DNA from: a virus
IMG/VR virus record: IMGVR_UViG_3300018432_000046
Location: 1 to 24,077 of that record
Reading direction: 5' to 3' (one strand)
DNA length: 24,077 bases
Every line of letters begins with the position of its first letter. Within the stretch, counting starts at the first letter, position 1. The position numbers were made by a program, and so were the translations under genes. Positions 5,923-13,736 of this stretch are shown one piece after another. A model generated the notes under the pieces. It searched no databases, had not been told where the DNA came from, and was given only the letters and a program-made list of their open reading frames with translations.

Positions 5923-6344
5923 CGATCGTGCTCGACGAGACGATCTCGCTGTTCGTGCCTGGCCTCCCCCGCCCACAGGGGAGCATGCGCGGGTTCAAGA
6001 TGGGCGACCGCGTGCGCATCGTGCATGCGAAGACCGAAGATCTCGCCGTCTGGCGCGGCGCTGTCACGCAAGCTGCTGTCGAGCACTGGGGCGACGTCGC
6101 GCCGCTCGACGAAGCGGTGTGGCTCTCGACGACGTTCTACCTGCCACGGCCGCGCTCTGCCCCCAGGGCACGGCTGTACCCCGATCGTCTGCCCGATATC
6201 GACAAGCTCGCTCGAGCTGTGCTCGACAGCTTGACCGGCGTCGTGTTCGTCGACGACGCACGTGTCGTCGATCTCGTCGTCAGCAAGCGCTACGCGACCG
6301 ACCTGCCGCAAGGGGCGCGCATCATCGTCGGGCGGCTGACATGA
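5919..6344 (+). CDS. rusA: RusA-family Holliday junction resolvase
   Basis: Encodes 141 aa, the usual RusA length. RusA is a dimeric endonuclease that cuts four-way DNA junctions in phage recombination and replication. The N-terminal strand motif FVPGLPRPQGSMRGF is typical. The catalytic acidic cluster is seen in PDIDKLARAVLDSL (Asp93, Asp95, and Lys96) and FVDDARVVDLVVSK (Asp112, Asp113). It starts at ATG 5919 in an ATGA overlap. In this operon it pairs with the PD-(D/E)XK nuclease and Prim-Pol genes as recombination-dependent replication functions. Confidence 0.93.
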   Translation: MTIVLDETISLFVPGLPRPQGSMRGFKMGDRVRIVHAKTEDLAVWRGAVTQAAVEHWGDVAPLDEAVWLSTTFYLPRPRSAPRARLYPDRLPDIDKLARAVLDSLTGVVFVDDARVVDLVVSKRYATDLPQGARIIVGRLT

Positions 6345-6718
6345 ACGCCCCTGCTCGAGCGATCACGAAGCGCGGGTTCGAGCCGCTGTGGCACTTCACG
6401 TGCGAGCACGGCGCCGCGGGCATCGGTCGACGCGGCACGTTGAAGCCGCACGCGGCGCCGCACATGCCCGAGCTGGGGGCGATCGTCTGGCTGACAGACA
6501 ATTCGTCGCCGACGTCGCGCTACGACCTCGGGCTGACGTCTCGACTGCTGCGCTGTGATCGCATGGCGTACCGCTACCGGGTGTCCGCGCCTGACGCGAT
6601 CCCGTGGGCGGGTGTGTCGCATCGACTGCCCGTGCAGCTCTGCGCTGATCTCGAGTCGCTCGCTGACCCATCGACGTGGTGGGTCTCATTCGTGCCGGTC
6701 CCGGCGTTACAGGCATGA
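6341..6718 (+). CDS. ADP-ribosyltransferase-like small protein (tentative)
   Basis: Encodes 125 aa from ATG 6341 (ATGA overlap with rusA). The beginning LWHFTCEHGAAGIGRRGTLKP, then VWLTD and LGLTS, resembles the start of small ART-fold enzymes of the His-Tyr-Glu type, where a YHxT-like strand supplies the first NAD-binding residue (here His18). A later CDRMAYRYRV strand and a Trp-rich end fit a compact alpha/beta fold. A clear catalytic Glu could not be assigned. Alternatives are an inactive ART-like domain or an unrelated fold. If active it could modify host proteins, RNA or DNA early in infection. Confidence 0.45.
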   Translation: MNAPARAITKRGFEPLWHFTCEHGAAGIGRRGTLKPHAAPHMPELGAIVWLTDNSSPTSRYDLGLTSRLLRCDRMAYRYRVSAPDAIPWAGVSHRLPVQLCADLESLADPSTWWVSFVPVPALQA

Positions 6719-6879
6719 CTGCCATGACGTCGACGCACGGAGGTACCGCCGTCGCTGCACGACGGTGCAGCTCACAATCGAATCACCCAGGCGGCGCAGT
6801 GCACATTGCCCGACCTGGGACGTGTTCGCCGCGGTTGGTGAGCACAGCATGCCGGGACCGGCGCGGTGGGGGTGGCTCA

Positions 6880-7101
6880 ATGACGAAGCTCTGCCCGATC
6901 TGCGGGGCGCTGTACGTCTACCGCCTCACGAAGCGCTCGCCGATCGAGCCGCGGCACTGCGGTGCGCTGCGTTGTCGAGCACTGCACGACTGGACAGACG
7001 ATGACTGGGCGGGTGCTGCACGAATGGCTCGTGCTCGAGCACGTGTCGGCATCGAACTGTCGACGCTCGACGAGCACGCACACGAACGGAGCGAACGATG
7101 A
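6880..7101 (+). CDS. Zinc-ribbon small protein
   Basis: Encodes 73 aa from ATG 6880 behind a G-rich ribosome site. CPICG (residues 5-9) and a HCGALRC segment (about 28-34) form a likely four-ligand zinc ribbon around a basic beta strand. A helical Ala/Arg stretch follows (AARMARARARVG). ATG 6715 is an alternative in-frame start that would overlap the previous stop, but the added 55 residues look non-coding. The 160-base gap (6719-6879) holds a perfect 7-bp hairpin at 6754-6771 with loop GACG. Its 3' end overlaps the next start (ATGA). Confidence 0.7.
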   Translation: MTKLCPICGALYVYRLTKRSPIEPRHCGALRCRALHDWTDDDWAGAARMARARARVGIELSTLDEHAHERSER

Positions 7102-7313
7102 GCGACGACCGCGAGCGTTATCACGGCGCGGGTCTAGGGACGGTGCACTGCCTCGACTGCGGTGGGCATCACGGCACGGGCCTCGAAGCGGTGCACTGCG
7201 ACATCCGCGTGCACGGCGTCACGAAGACACGTGAACGGCTCGAGCGCTTTCTCGAGCCGCATCTCGTCGACTCGCTCATCCGTCGAGCACGCGCCACGAC
7301 GCGGAAGACATGA
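7098..7313 (+). CDS. Small Cys/His-rich protein
   Basis: Encodes 71 aa from ATG 7098 (ATGA overlap). The internal near-repeat GLGTVHCLDCGGHHGTGLEAVHC contains three Cys and several His residues, suggesting metal binding, followed by a basic helix (TKTRERLERFLEPHLVDSLIRRAR). The two halves begin GAGLGTVHC and GTGLEAVHC, a possible small internal duplication. The family is not recognised. It directly precedes the methyltransferase gene. Confidence 0.7.
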   Translation: MSDDRERYHGAGLGTVHCLDCGGHHGTGLEAVHCDIRVHGVTKTRERLERFLEPHLVDSLIRRARATTRKT

Positions 7314-7316
7314 GCG

Positions 7317-8129
7317 ATGAGCGTGACGTACTACGTCGGCGACGCTCGCAGAGCGTTGAATCGACTCGACGACGACAGCGTCGCGTGCGTGGTGACTTCG
7401 CCGCCGTACTGGGGCCGTCGCTCGTATACCGACCTGCCCGACGAGATCGGGCGCGGCTCGCTCGACGACTATCTCGATGATCTCGTCGACGTGTTCGAGG
7501 TCGTGCAACGCAAGCTCTCGAGCGACGGGCTGTGCTGGCTCAACGTCGGCGACACGGCCGCGGGGTCGGGTGGCGCTGGCGGTGACTACAACGTTGGCGG
7601 TCGACACGCAGGCAAGCCGCGCTATCGGCAGGGCGACGCGGGCATCGTCGGGCATCAATGGTGCGACGTGCCTGGTCGGCTGTTGCATCGTCTGCAAGAC
7701 GATCTGGGGTGGCTGTGTCGCTCCCAGATCGTCTGGGATAAGGGGCGCACACGTCCCGAAGATCTGGGGCACGTGCGTCGACCTGGCGAGCAGCACGAGA
7801 TGATCTACATGCTCGCTCGCAGCGCGCACTACGTGTTCCATCACGAGCTGCTCGTCGGTCGCGGTGACGTCTGGACGTTCCCGCCGAATCGCGAGCGCAA
7901 CGGCTCATCCGCGTCGTTCCCGACTGAGCTGCCTGAGCGGTGCATCAAGCTCTCGGCTCTCGGTCGGGTGCTCGATCCGTTCGCGGGGTCGGGTGCGACG
8001 CTCGTCGTCGCGCAGGGCTACGGGCGTGACTGTGTCGGCGTCGACATCGACGCGACGCAAGCTGACGCGGCACGTGACCGACTGGGCATGTTCCTCGATG
8101 TCGTCGAGCTGTCGAGCGTCGAGACATGA
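7317..8129 (+). CDS. DNA methyltransferase, permuted m4C/m6A type
   Basis: Encodes 270 aa. The catalytic motif TSPPYWG (27-33, SPPY type) comes before the AdoMet-binding motif DPFAGSGAT (220-228) and VGVDID, the permuted beta-class order. SPPYW most often goes with N4-cytosine methylation, though N6-adenine enzymes share it. About 180 residues between the motifs hold the likely target-recognition part, including a Gly-rich segment near 85-105. No restriction endonuclease is adjacent, so it is probably an orphan enzyme that protects phage DNA. ATG 7317 is preceded by GAAG; an ATG at 7310 is out of frame. Confidence 0.92.
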   Translation: MSVTYYVGDARRALNRLDDDSVACVVTSPPYWGRRSYTDLPDEIGRGSLDDYLDDLVDVFEVVQRKLSSDGLCWLNVGDTAAGSGGAGGDYNVGGRHAGKPRYRQGDAGIVGHQWCDVPGRLLHRLQDDLGWLCRSQIVWDKGRTRPEDLGHVRRPGEQHEMIYMLARSAHYVFHHELLVGRGDVWTFPPNRERNGSSASFPTELPERCIKLSALGRVLDPFAGSGATLVVAQGYGRDCVGVDIDATQADAARDRLGMFLDVVELSSVET

Positions 8130-9733
8130 GCAGCTCTGTCGAGCGCTTTCTCGAGGCGGCTGTCGAGCGGGCGAAGCCGCCGATGGATCACTGGAATCGC
8201 TACTTGCTGCCTGGTCGGGACGGCAAGAAGGCGAAGGGGCGCACTCGAGTCACGACGATCGCGCAGTCGATCAGCGACAAGTTCCAGCTCAACGCGTGGC
8301 AGATCCGTATGACAGCGATCGGTCTCGCGCATCATCCCGACCTGCTCGCAGGGGTGGCGTCGCTCGCGACGGTCGACGTCGACAACAAGGCGCTCGACAA
8401 GATCTGCGCGGAAGCTCGAGAGCGTGCGGGTGCGAACGTCGGGGCGAACCTCGGCAACGCATTGCATCGCTTCACTGATCTCGTCGACAGCGGGCGTGAC
8501 GTCATCATCCCGGCCCCGTGGGACGCAGACATCGCTGCGTACGTGAAAGCGATGAGCGACGCAGGCATCGTCATTCACCCTGAGTGGATCGAACGTGTCG
8601 TGCTGCTCGAAGAGCTGAACGTCGCAGGCACGTTTGATCGCATCGTCGAGCTGCCCGGCGTGGGCCTCGTCGTCGCAGATCTCAAGACAGGCAAGGACGT
8701 CTCGTACAAGCACGACGAGTTCGCTGTGCAGATGGCTCTCTACGCCCACGGCGACGCGCTGTGGCGAGCAGCGACCAACGATTACGAGCCGATGCCTGAC
8801 GTGAGTCACGACGTCGGCATCGTCATGCACGCCCCGGTCGGTACGGGCACGTGCACGCTGTACGAGATCGACATCGCAGAAGGCTGGAAGACGGTCGAGC
8901 TATGCATGGCAGCTCGAGCGTGGCGCTCACGCAAAGATCTGGCGCGCCCCCTGTCGGCACGGGCCAACGCGCCAGAGGGCCAGGTCAGCGAGGTCGGATC
9001 GCAAGATCTGCGGGGACTCGACAGCGAGTGGATCATGCGGCGCTTCGCTGGCCTGGCCGACCACGAGCAAGCTCGACGTCTCGCCGCGCTCGGCTGGCCG
9101 AAGGGTGTGCCTGTCGACCCGCCGTGGTCGCCAGAGCAGGTCGAAGCGCTCGCGGACATGCTCGACGACATCGAAGGCGAAGTCGGTGCGCCGTTCGGTG
9201 CTGAGCAGCCGAGCGAAGCTGCGAAGCCGCACAAGCGCTTGCGTCAGCCTGACGTGACGCTGATCGAGCGTTGCCCTGACGTGGTGATCGACGATCGCTC
9301 AGAGGCAGTCAGCCGCGACGAGGTCGACGCGATGCGCGCTGTGCTCGCGATGCTGACGCCGCCGCAGCTCGCTCGCATCAGGCAATGGTCGACAGAGGCA
9401 CGCCGCGAGGGGCGCACGATCGACATCGTCGACGGGCGACTGACAGAGCGCGGCTGGTCGATCTTGCGGGCGGCGTACGTCTGCGCGACGCGGCTCTGTC
9501 CGCAGCCGAGCGACGGCGCGACAGGCATCGACGAGACGCGTGTGCGCGCCGCGCTCGCGGTGGTGCTCGATCGAGAGTTCGCACAGTCGTGGTGGGTCGG
9601 CGCAGTGCTCGGCTCGCTCACACAGGACGAAGCGGTTGCGCTCTGCGGCATCGCAGACGCGTACGCGGCGGGCGACAGAGACGCGATCGACGCGGTTGAC
9701 AACGCCGTCGTCGATCTCGACGCACCGTTCTAG
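8126..9733 (+). CDS. PD-(D/E)XK nuclease, RecB/Cas4-like, with long C-terminus
   Basis: Encodes 535 aa, starting in an ATGA overlap with the methyltransferase. GTFDRIV supplies Asp171, and VVADLKTGK supplies Asp185 and Lys187, the core of a PD-(D/E)XK nuclease. A following Q-MALYAHG helix matches the RecB-type QxxxY motif. The preceding helix GANLGNALHRFTDLV gives the conserved His seen in RecB/AddB-like exonucleases. The C-terminal 250 residues contain a linker, an Asp-rich segment and helical repeats (EAVALCGIADAYAAGD). No helicase motif is present. Likely role: exonuclease for recombination or end processing, or part of the replication module. Confidence 0.82.
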   Translation: MSSSVERFLEAAVERAKPPMDHWNRYLLPGRDGKKAKGRTRVTTIAQSISDKFQLNAWQIRMTAIGLAHHPDLLAGVASLATVDVDNKALDKICAEARERAGANVGANLGNALHRFTDLVDSGRDVIIPAPWDADIAAYVKAMSDAGIVIHPEWIERVVLLEELNVAGTFDRIVELPGVGLVVADLKTGKDVSYKHDEFAVQMALYAHGDALWRAATNDYEPMPDVSHDVGIVMHAPVGTGTCTLYEIDIAEGWKTVELCMAARAWRSRKDLARPLSARANAPEGQVSEVGSQDLRGLDSEWIMRRFAGLADHEQARRLAALGWPKGVPVDPPWSPEQVEALADMLDDIEGEVGAPFGAEQPSEAAKPHKRLRQPDVTLIERCPDVVIDDRSEAVSRDEVDAMRAVLAMLTPPQLARIRQWSTEARREGRTIDIVDGRLTERGWSILRAAYVCATRLCPQPSDGATGIDETRVRAALAVVLDREFAQSWWVGAVLGSLTQDEAVALCGIADAYAAGDRDAIDAVDNAVVDLDAPF

Positions 9734-9770
9734 CCATCCCGGCTGGACGTCACAGAAAGCAGGTGGTCGC

Positions 9771-10175
9771 ATGAGCGACGTTCGAAAGTTCCTCGACGAG
9801 AACGCGTCGGGTGGGCACGAGAAGTTCAACTTCGACAAGGTCGGCGACGCGATCGCTGGCGAGATCGTGGGCGTCCCGAAGATGGTGAACACCCGCTTCG
9901 GCGAGTGTCTCGTGCTCGACGTCAAGCCTGACAACGGCGAGCCGCGCACAGTGTTCGTCGGTGACGGCCCGATGGCTCGAGCTGTCGCACAGGCTGTGCG
10001 CGACGCGGGCGCAGACGATCTCGCGCAGGGCGCACGGATCGGCATCCGGTTCGCGGAGACGCAGCCGTCGAAGACAGCGGGCTTCAACGACGCCAAGATC
10101 TACGACGTCGGGTATGAGCCGCCGCGCTCGAGCGTGTCGGTCGACTCGATCTTCGACCGCGCACGCGGGTCATGA
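9771..10175 (+). CDS. Probable OB-fold ssDNA-binding-like protein
   Basis: Encodes 134 aa from ATG 9771 with AGGTGG 5 bases upstream; a 37-base gap separates it from the nuclease gene. The core GDAIAGEIVGVPKMVNTRFGECLVLDVK, then TVFVGDGPMARAVAQAVRDAG and GARIGIRFAETQPS, reads as beta strands and one helix in OB-fold order. Similar small proteins in actinophages sit between nuclease and primase genes and are thought to bind single strands. The usual SSB aromatic and acidic-tip pattern is not obvious, so the call is structural inference. Confidence 0.5.
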   Translation: MSDVRKFLDENASGGHEKFNFDKVGDAIAGEIVGVPKMVNTRFGECLVLDVKPDNGEPRTVFVGDGPMARAVAQAVRDAGADDLAQGARIGIRFAETQPSKTAGFNDAKIYDVGYEPPRSSVSVDSIFDRARGS

Positions 10176-11023
10176 GCGACGACCCGGCCGACGCGGGGGC
10201 CGCACCTGACGTGTTCGGCCTCGAGGTGCGTGTCGTCGAAGTGACACCTGAGCTGGCAGAGCAGTGGCTCGCTCGCAACCGCGGCAATCGTCGCCCGAAG
10301 CCGCCGAACGTCGCTCGTTACGCACGTGACATGCGCGACGGTCGCTGGTCGCTCACGGGGCAGCCATTGATCTTCGACAGCACGGGCGCGCTGCGCAACG
10401 GTCAGAACCGACTGCTCGCATGCATCCAGGCTGACAAGGCGTTCGACTCGCTCGTCGTCAGCGGTGTCGCCCCGTCGAGCTTTCTCAACATGGACACCGG
10501 CCCGGCGCGCACGTACGGCGACATGATCACGATCGCGAGCGAGGGAGAGTCAGCGAACGCCCACGCGCTCGGTGCGCTCGCCGCGATGGTGTTCAGATGG
10601 GAGAAGAAGCTGACGATCATCGGCGGTGGGCAGACGGTCAACCCGACTTCGGGCGAAGTGCTCGACGTCGTCGCTCGTCACCCGTTGCTGCCGATGTCGA
10701 TCGCTCCCGCCGTGCAAGCGTCGAAGGTCGCAGAGCTGCGGCCGCCGCGGATCGGTGCGTACTGCCACTATCGCTTCGCGTTGATCGACCGTGATCTTGC
10801 TGACGAGTTCTTCGTGCGCATCTCGAACGTCGAGTTCGGGCTTGCTGACGAAGCGCTGCGGGTGCTGTATCTGACGCTGCGCCGCATGGGAGAGCGTGAG
10901 CGCTCGCATCGTGACGCATACAAGGTGCTGCACTACGTCATCAAGACGTGGCGTGTCTGGCGCGGCCTCGACGAGCCGGTGAGCAAGTTGCAGGTCAGCA
11001 ACCGTCTGCCCGAGATCGAGTGA
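10172..11023 (+). CDS. ParB/Srx-like N-terminal domain protein
   Basis: Encodes 283 aa in ATGA overlap with the OB-fold gene. The N-terminal 100 residues follow the ParB/sulfiredoxin-like pattern: NRRPKPPNVARYARDMRDGRWSLTG, then FDSTGALRNGQNRLLACIQ (the GQ-R-hinge typical of the family), and a DTGPARTYGDM segment. The C-terminal 170 residues are helical and without known motifs. Related domains occur in phage and plasmid partition-like, regulatory and DNA-modification proteins; no HTH or CTPase-specific region is evident here, so a specific role cannot be assigned. Confidence 0.7.
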   Translation: MSDDPADAGAAPDVFGLEVRVVEVTPELAEQWLARNRGNRRPKPPNVARYARDMRDGRWSLTGQPLIFDSTGALRNGQNRLLACIQADKAFDSLVVSGVAPSSFLNMDTGPARTYGDMITIASEGESANAHALGALAAMVFRWEKKLTIIGGGQTVNPTSGEVLDVVARHPLLPMSIAPAVQASKVAELRPPRIGAYCHYRFALIDRDLADEFFVRISNVEFGLADEALRVLYLTLRRMGERERSHRDAYKVLHYVIKTWRVWRGLDEPVSKLQVSNRLPEIE

Positions 11024-11028
11024 CGTCG

Positions 11029-11679
11029 ATGACTGACCCGGTTTCTGACCCGTCAGCAGCGCTCGACTACGCGCTCGCGTACGCCCGGCGCGGCTGGCGG
11101 GTCGTGCCGGTCCCGCCGAAGGCGAAGCATCCGTCGATCACCGCGTGGCAGACCGAAGGGTCGACAGACGTCGAGCGCATCAAGCACTGGTGGGGTGCGT
11201 CGAGCGACTTCGGCATCGGCATCGTCACGGGCGCAGAGTCGGGACTCGTCGTGCTGGATGTCGACGAGCACGGACACGTCCGCGGCAGTGACACGCTCGC
11301 TGATCTCGAGGCGACGTACGAGCGACTCCCCGACACGCTCGAGGTACTCACAGGCGGCGGCGGTCGACATCTCTACTTCGCGCATCCTGGCCACGAGGTG
11401 CGCAACGACGCAGGTCGACGTCTCGGCCCTGGTCTGGACGTCCGCGGTGACGGTGGGCAAGTGATCGCCCCGCCGTCGATGCACGCGTCGGGGCAGCGCT
11501 ACGAGTTCGAGCTGTCGTCAGGCTGGCCGGATCGCGTGCTGGTTGCGCCCCTGCCGGGCTGGCTCGACGAGCTGCTCTCGTCGTCGCAGGCACCCGCCCC
11601 GACACGGGAGGTCGCAAGCAACGCGGCTACCGGCCCGGTGATCGCTGGTCCGCGGACACGAGCTGGTACGAGCTGCTGA
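11029..11679 (+). CDS. Bifunctional primase-polymerase (Prim-Pol) domain, frame broken at 3' end
   Basis: Encodes 216 aa from ATG 11029. The Prim-Pol (AEP) fold is clear: ARRGWRVVPVPPKAKHP, IGIVTGAESGLVVLDVDEHG (catalytic DVD), LEVLTGGGGRHLYFAHP (the GGxHxYF motif), and LDVRGDGGQVIAPPSMHASG. It would synthesise RNA/DNA primers for phage replication. The last 30 residues (after LPGWLDELLSS) lose family character. From about 11640 the continuation of this protein family (PGDRWSADTSWYELLTDDGA) is found in the -1 frame, joining the 11700-13736 gene. The gene is therefore split by a frame change, either biological or from the assembly. Confidence 0.9.
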   Translation: MTDPVSDPSAALDYALAYARRGWRVVPVPPKAKHPSITAWQTEGSTDVERIKHWWGASSDFGIGIVTGAESGLVVLDVDEHGHVRGSDTLADLEATYERLPDTLEVLTGGGGRHLYFAHPGHEVRNDAGRRLGPGLDVRGDGGQVIAPPSMHASGQRYEFELSSGWPDRVLVAPLPGWLDELLSSSQAPAPTREVASNAATGPVIAGPRTRAGTSC

Positions 11680-11699
11680 CAGACGACGGCGCGACGTTC

Positions 11700-13736
11700 A
11701 TGGGTGAGCGTGTCGATCACGTCGACGGCTCGACGTACCAGCTCTGGTCGCGGCCAGCACTGCCGGGTGAGCAGTTCTCGCCGCACACGAGCGGCACGGT
11801 CAACTACCGCGACTCGAACGTGCTCAAGGTGTTCTCTTCGCAGTGGATGCGCGTCAACGCGCTTGGTGAGATCGTCTGGCAGCTCGACGAGGGCGCGACG
11901 TACACGAAGTTCGGGTACTACGCGGCGACACGTCACAGCGGTGATCACCGCGCGGCGTCCGCGGCGCTCGAGGCGATGGGCTACGAAGCGCTCGAGAACC
12001 CGGACGATCGGGCAGCGAACTTGATCAGCAGCGCTCGTGACGACATCGACGAGCAGCTCGAGGACGAAGACTGGCCGGACACGATCCCGCTCGATCTGGG
12101 CAACATGCCGAGCTTTCCGCTCGACGCGCTGCCTGACGTGGTCGCAGCTCGAGCGCTCGAGGTCGCAGACGAGCTGAGCGTGCCTGTCGACATGCCTGCG
12201 ATGTTCGGGCTGGGCGCGCTCGCGACGCTGTGTCAGGGGCACGTGCGCTTGCAGGTCAGCGGCTCGTGGCGTGAGCACGTGAACCTCTATCTCGTGGTGG
12301 GTGCCCCGTCGGGGATCGGGAAGTCGCCTGCTCTGCGGTCGATGTTCGCGCCGGTGCATCAGCTCGAGGCGCTCGTGCAGACAGAGCAGGCGAGCGTCGT
12401 CGCCGCGAACCGCGATCGGATCGACGTGCTCGAGGCGCAGCTCAAGCGGGCGAAGAGCGCTGCTGAGCCGGACTTCGAACAGATCAATGCGCTGTCAGCG
12501 AAGCTGCTGCTCGCTCGGCAGGAGCGCTCGTCGCCGACACGGCTCAGCGTCGGCGACATCACGCCGGAGCAGCTCGCAGTCACGATGGCCGCGAACGACG
12601 GCAGGATCAGCGTCGTCAGCTCTGAGGGTGGCCCGTTCGCGATCACGCTCGGGCGCTACAGCTCGAACCCGGCGCTCGAGATCTACTTGCAGGGCTTCAC
12701 GGGCGACCGCGTCGACGTGCAGCGCATCTCGCGTGACGACGTGTTCATCGCTGAGGCGGTGCTCTCGATGGTGCTCGCTGTGCAACCGAAGGTGCTGCAC
12801 GAGCTGGGCAGCGACTCGGCGCTCGTGCAACGCGGCTTCACGGCGCGGTTCGCGTACTCGATGCTCGGTGTGCAGGCGGGCGTCGTGCCGTTGCGCTGGG
12901 CAGAAGGCGAGCCGAGCGACGTCGAGCTGAGCTACGTCGAGCAGCTCGTCGCGCTCGGTCGTTGGCTGCGACGGTCGTTGACGCCGCGACCGCTGCCGCT
13001 CAGCCGTGAGGCGTTCGAGCGCATCAACGACTGGCGCATGGTCACGTTGCAGAGAGCTGCGCAGAACGAACGTGAGCTACTCGACGTGCTCATGCCGAAG
13101 CTGTTGCTGAGCGTGCTGCGCAGCGCGGCGTTGATCGGTCTGACACGCCGCATCGGGGACTGCGACAGCATCGGCTTCGACGACGCGTGCGACGCGGTCA
13201 AGCTCGGTGACTACTGGGTCGCTCACGGCCTCGCGGCGGCGCATCTCTGGACGCGCAGCGCTGTGCACGACGACGCGATCGCGATCATGACGTGGGCACG
13301 GCGCAACGACCGCGATGAGATCACGAAGCGCGATCTCTACACGTCGCTGCGGGCACGCTTCCCGCGTGTCGACGACATCGACGAGCCGCTCGCGCTGCTG
13401 ATCGAACGCGGCTGGGTGCGCGAGCTCGTGCCGAACAAACCGAACAAACCGGCGAGGGGTCGACCGCCCGCGCCGCGTTTTGCGATTAATCCCGTCGCTC
13501 GACGTGTCGGCAGCGGAATTGAGTTGGCAGAAGTGTTTGTTCCCTTGAGGAATCTTGAGAGGTCTCTTTCTCTCTCTCTGTCCTTTCCTCCCCCACAGAG
13601 GGAGCGACAATCAAACGATCAAGTCGACGTCGAGCACGCTGCGGAATCAATCGCGGATATCGACGACGAACGCATGCGCATCGTCGACGAGATCATGGGT
13701 CTTCGCCCTCCGACCGATGAGGACGACGAGTCATGA
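11700..13736 (+). CDS. DUF3987/primase-helicase C-terminal part
   Basis: 678 aa if read from ATG 11700, but that ATG has no ribosome site and coding similarity extends upstream in this frame to at least 11640, where no ATG/GTG/TTG exists. The product is thus probably the second half of one protein of about 900 aa made with the Prim-Pol. It has a Walker A-like GAPSGIGKSP (Lys208) and a DUF3987 core (FAITLGRYSSNPALEIYLQGFTGDRV and QRGFTARFAYSML). A C-terminal winged region (ERGWVRELV) follows. The tail after residue 580 is low-complexity, Ser/Leu/Pro-rich, encoded by a pyrimidine tract. Likely helicase-like motor for priming. Confidence 0.85.
   Translation: MGERVDHVDGSTYQLWSRPALPGEQFSPHTSGTVNYRDSNVLKVFSSQWMRVNALGEIVWQLDEGATYTKFGYYAATRHSGDHRAASAALEAMGYEALENPDDRAANLISSARDDIDEQLEDEDWPDTIPLDLGNMPSFPLDALPDVVAARALEVADELSVPVDMPAMFGLGALATLCQGHVRLQVSGSWREHVNLYLVVGAPSGIGKSPALRSMFAPVHQLEALVQTEQASVVAANRDRIDVLEAQLKRAKSAAEPDFEQINALSAKLLLARQERSSPTRLSVGDITPEQLAVTMAANDGRISVVSSEGGPFAITLGRYSSNPALEIYLQGFTGDRVDVQRISRDDVFIAEAVLSMVLAVQPKVLHELGSDSALVQRGFTARFAYSMLGVQAGVVPLRWAEGEPSDVELSYVEQLVALGRWLRRSLTPRPLPLSREAFERINDWRMVTLQRAAQNERELLDVLMPKLLLSVLRSAALIGLTRRIGDCDSIGFDDACDAVKLGDYWVAHGLAAAHLWTRSAVHDDAIAIMTWARRNDRDEITKRDLYTSLRARFPRVDDIDEPLALLIERGWVRELVPNKPNKPARGRPPAPRFAINPVARRVGSGIELAEVFVPLRNLERSLSLSLSFPPPQRERQSNDQVDVEHAAESIADIDDERMRIVDEIMGLRPPTDEDDES
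13563..13594 (+). repeat. 32-base pyrimidine tract with one G
   Basis: Thirty-one of 32 bases are C or T, inside a locally AT-richer stretch (about 13475-13625) at the 3' end of the primase/helicase gene. Nearby are the direct repeat CTTGAG (13544-13549, 13554-13559) and a GAGAG/CTCTC dyad. Codon use here departs sharply from the rest of the operon. It could be a replication origin element, since several phages carry their origin inside a replication gene, or just a disordered protein tail. Confidence 0.6.

Noticed and set aside
6374-6382. GGTTCGAGC as a tRNA T-loop
   Set aside because: It is inside the coding sequence GFEPL and has no matching stems for a tRNA.
7310-7312. ATG overlapping the preceding stop as methyltransferase start
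   Set aside because: It is in a different frame from the methyltransferase motifs; ATG 7317 is in frame.
11581-11640. Classical -1 slippery heptamer explaining the primase frame change
   Set aside because: No X XXY YYZ sequence in the right frame was found; C-runs present do not allow both tRNAs to re-pair.
11700-11702. ATG as the genuine start of an independent helicase gene
   Set aside because: No ribosome site, and family-like coding sequence continues upstream of it in the same frame.
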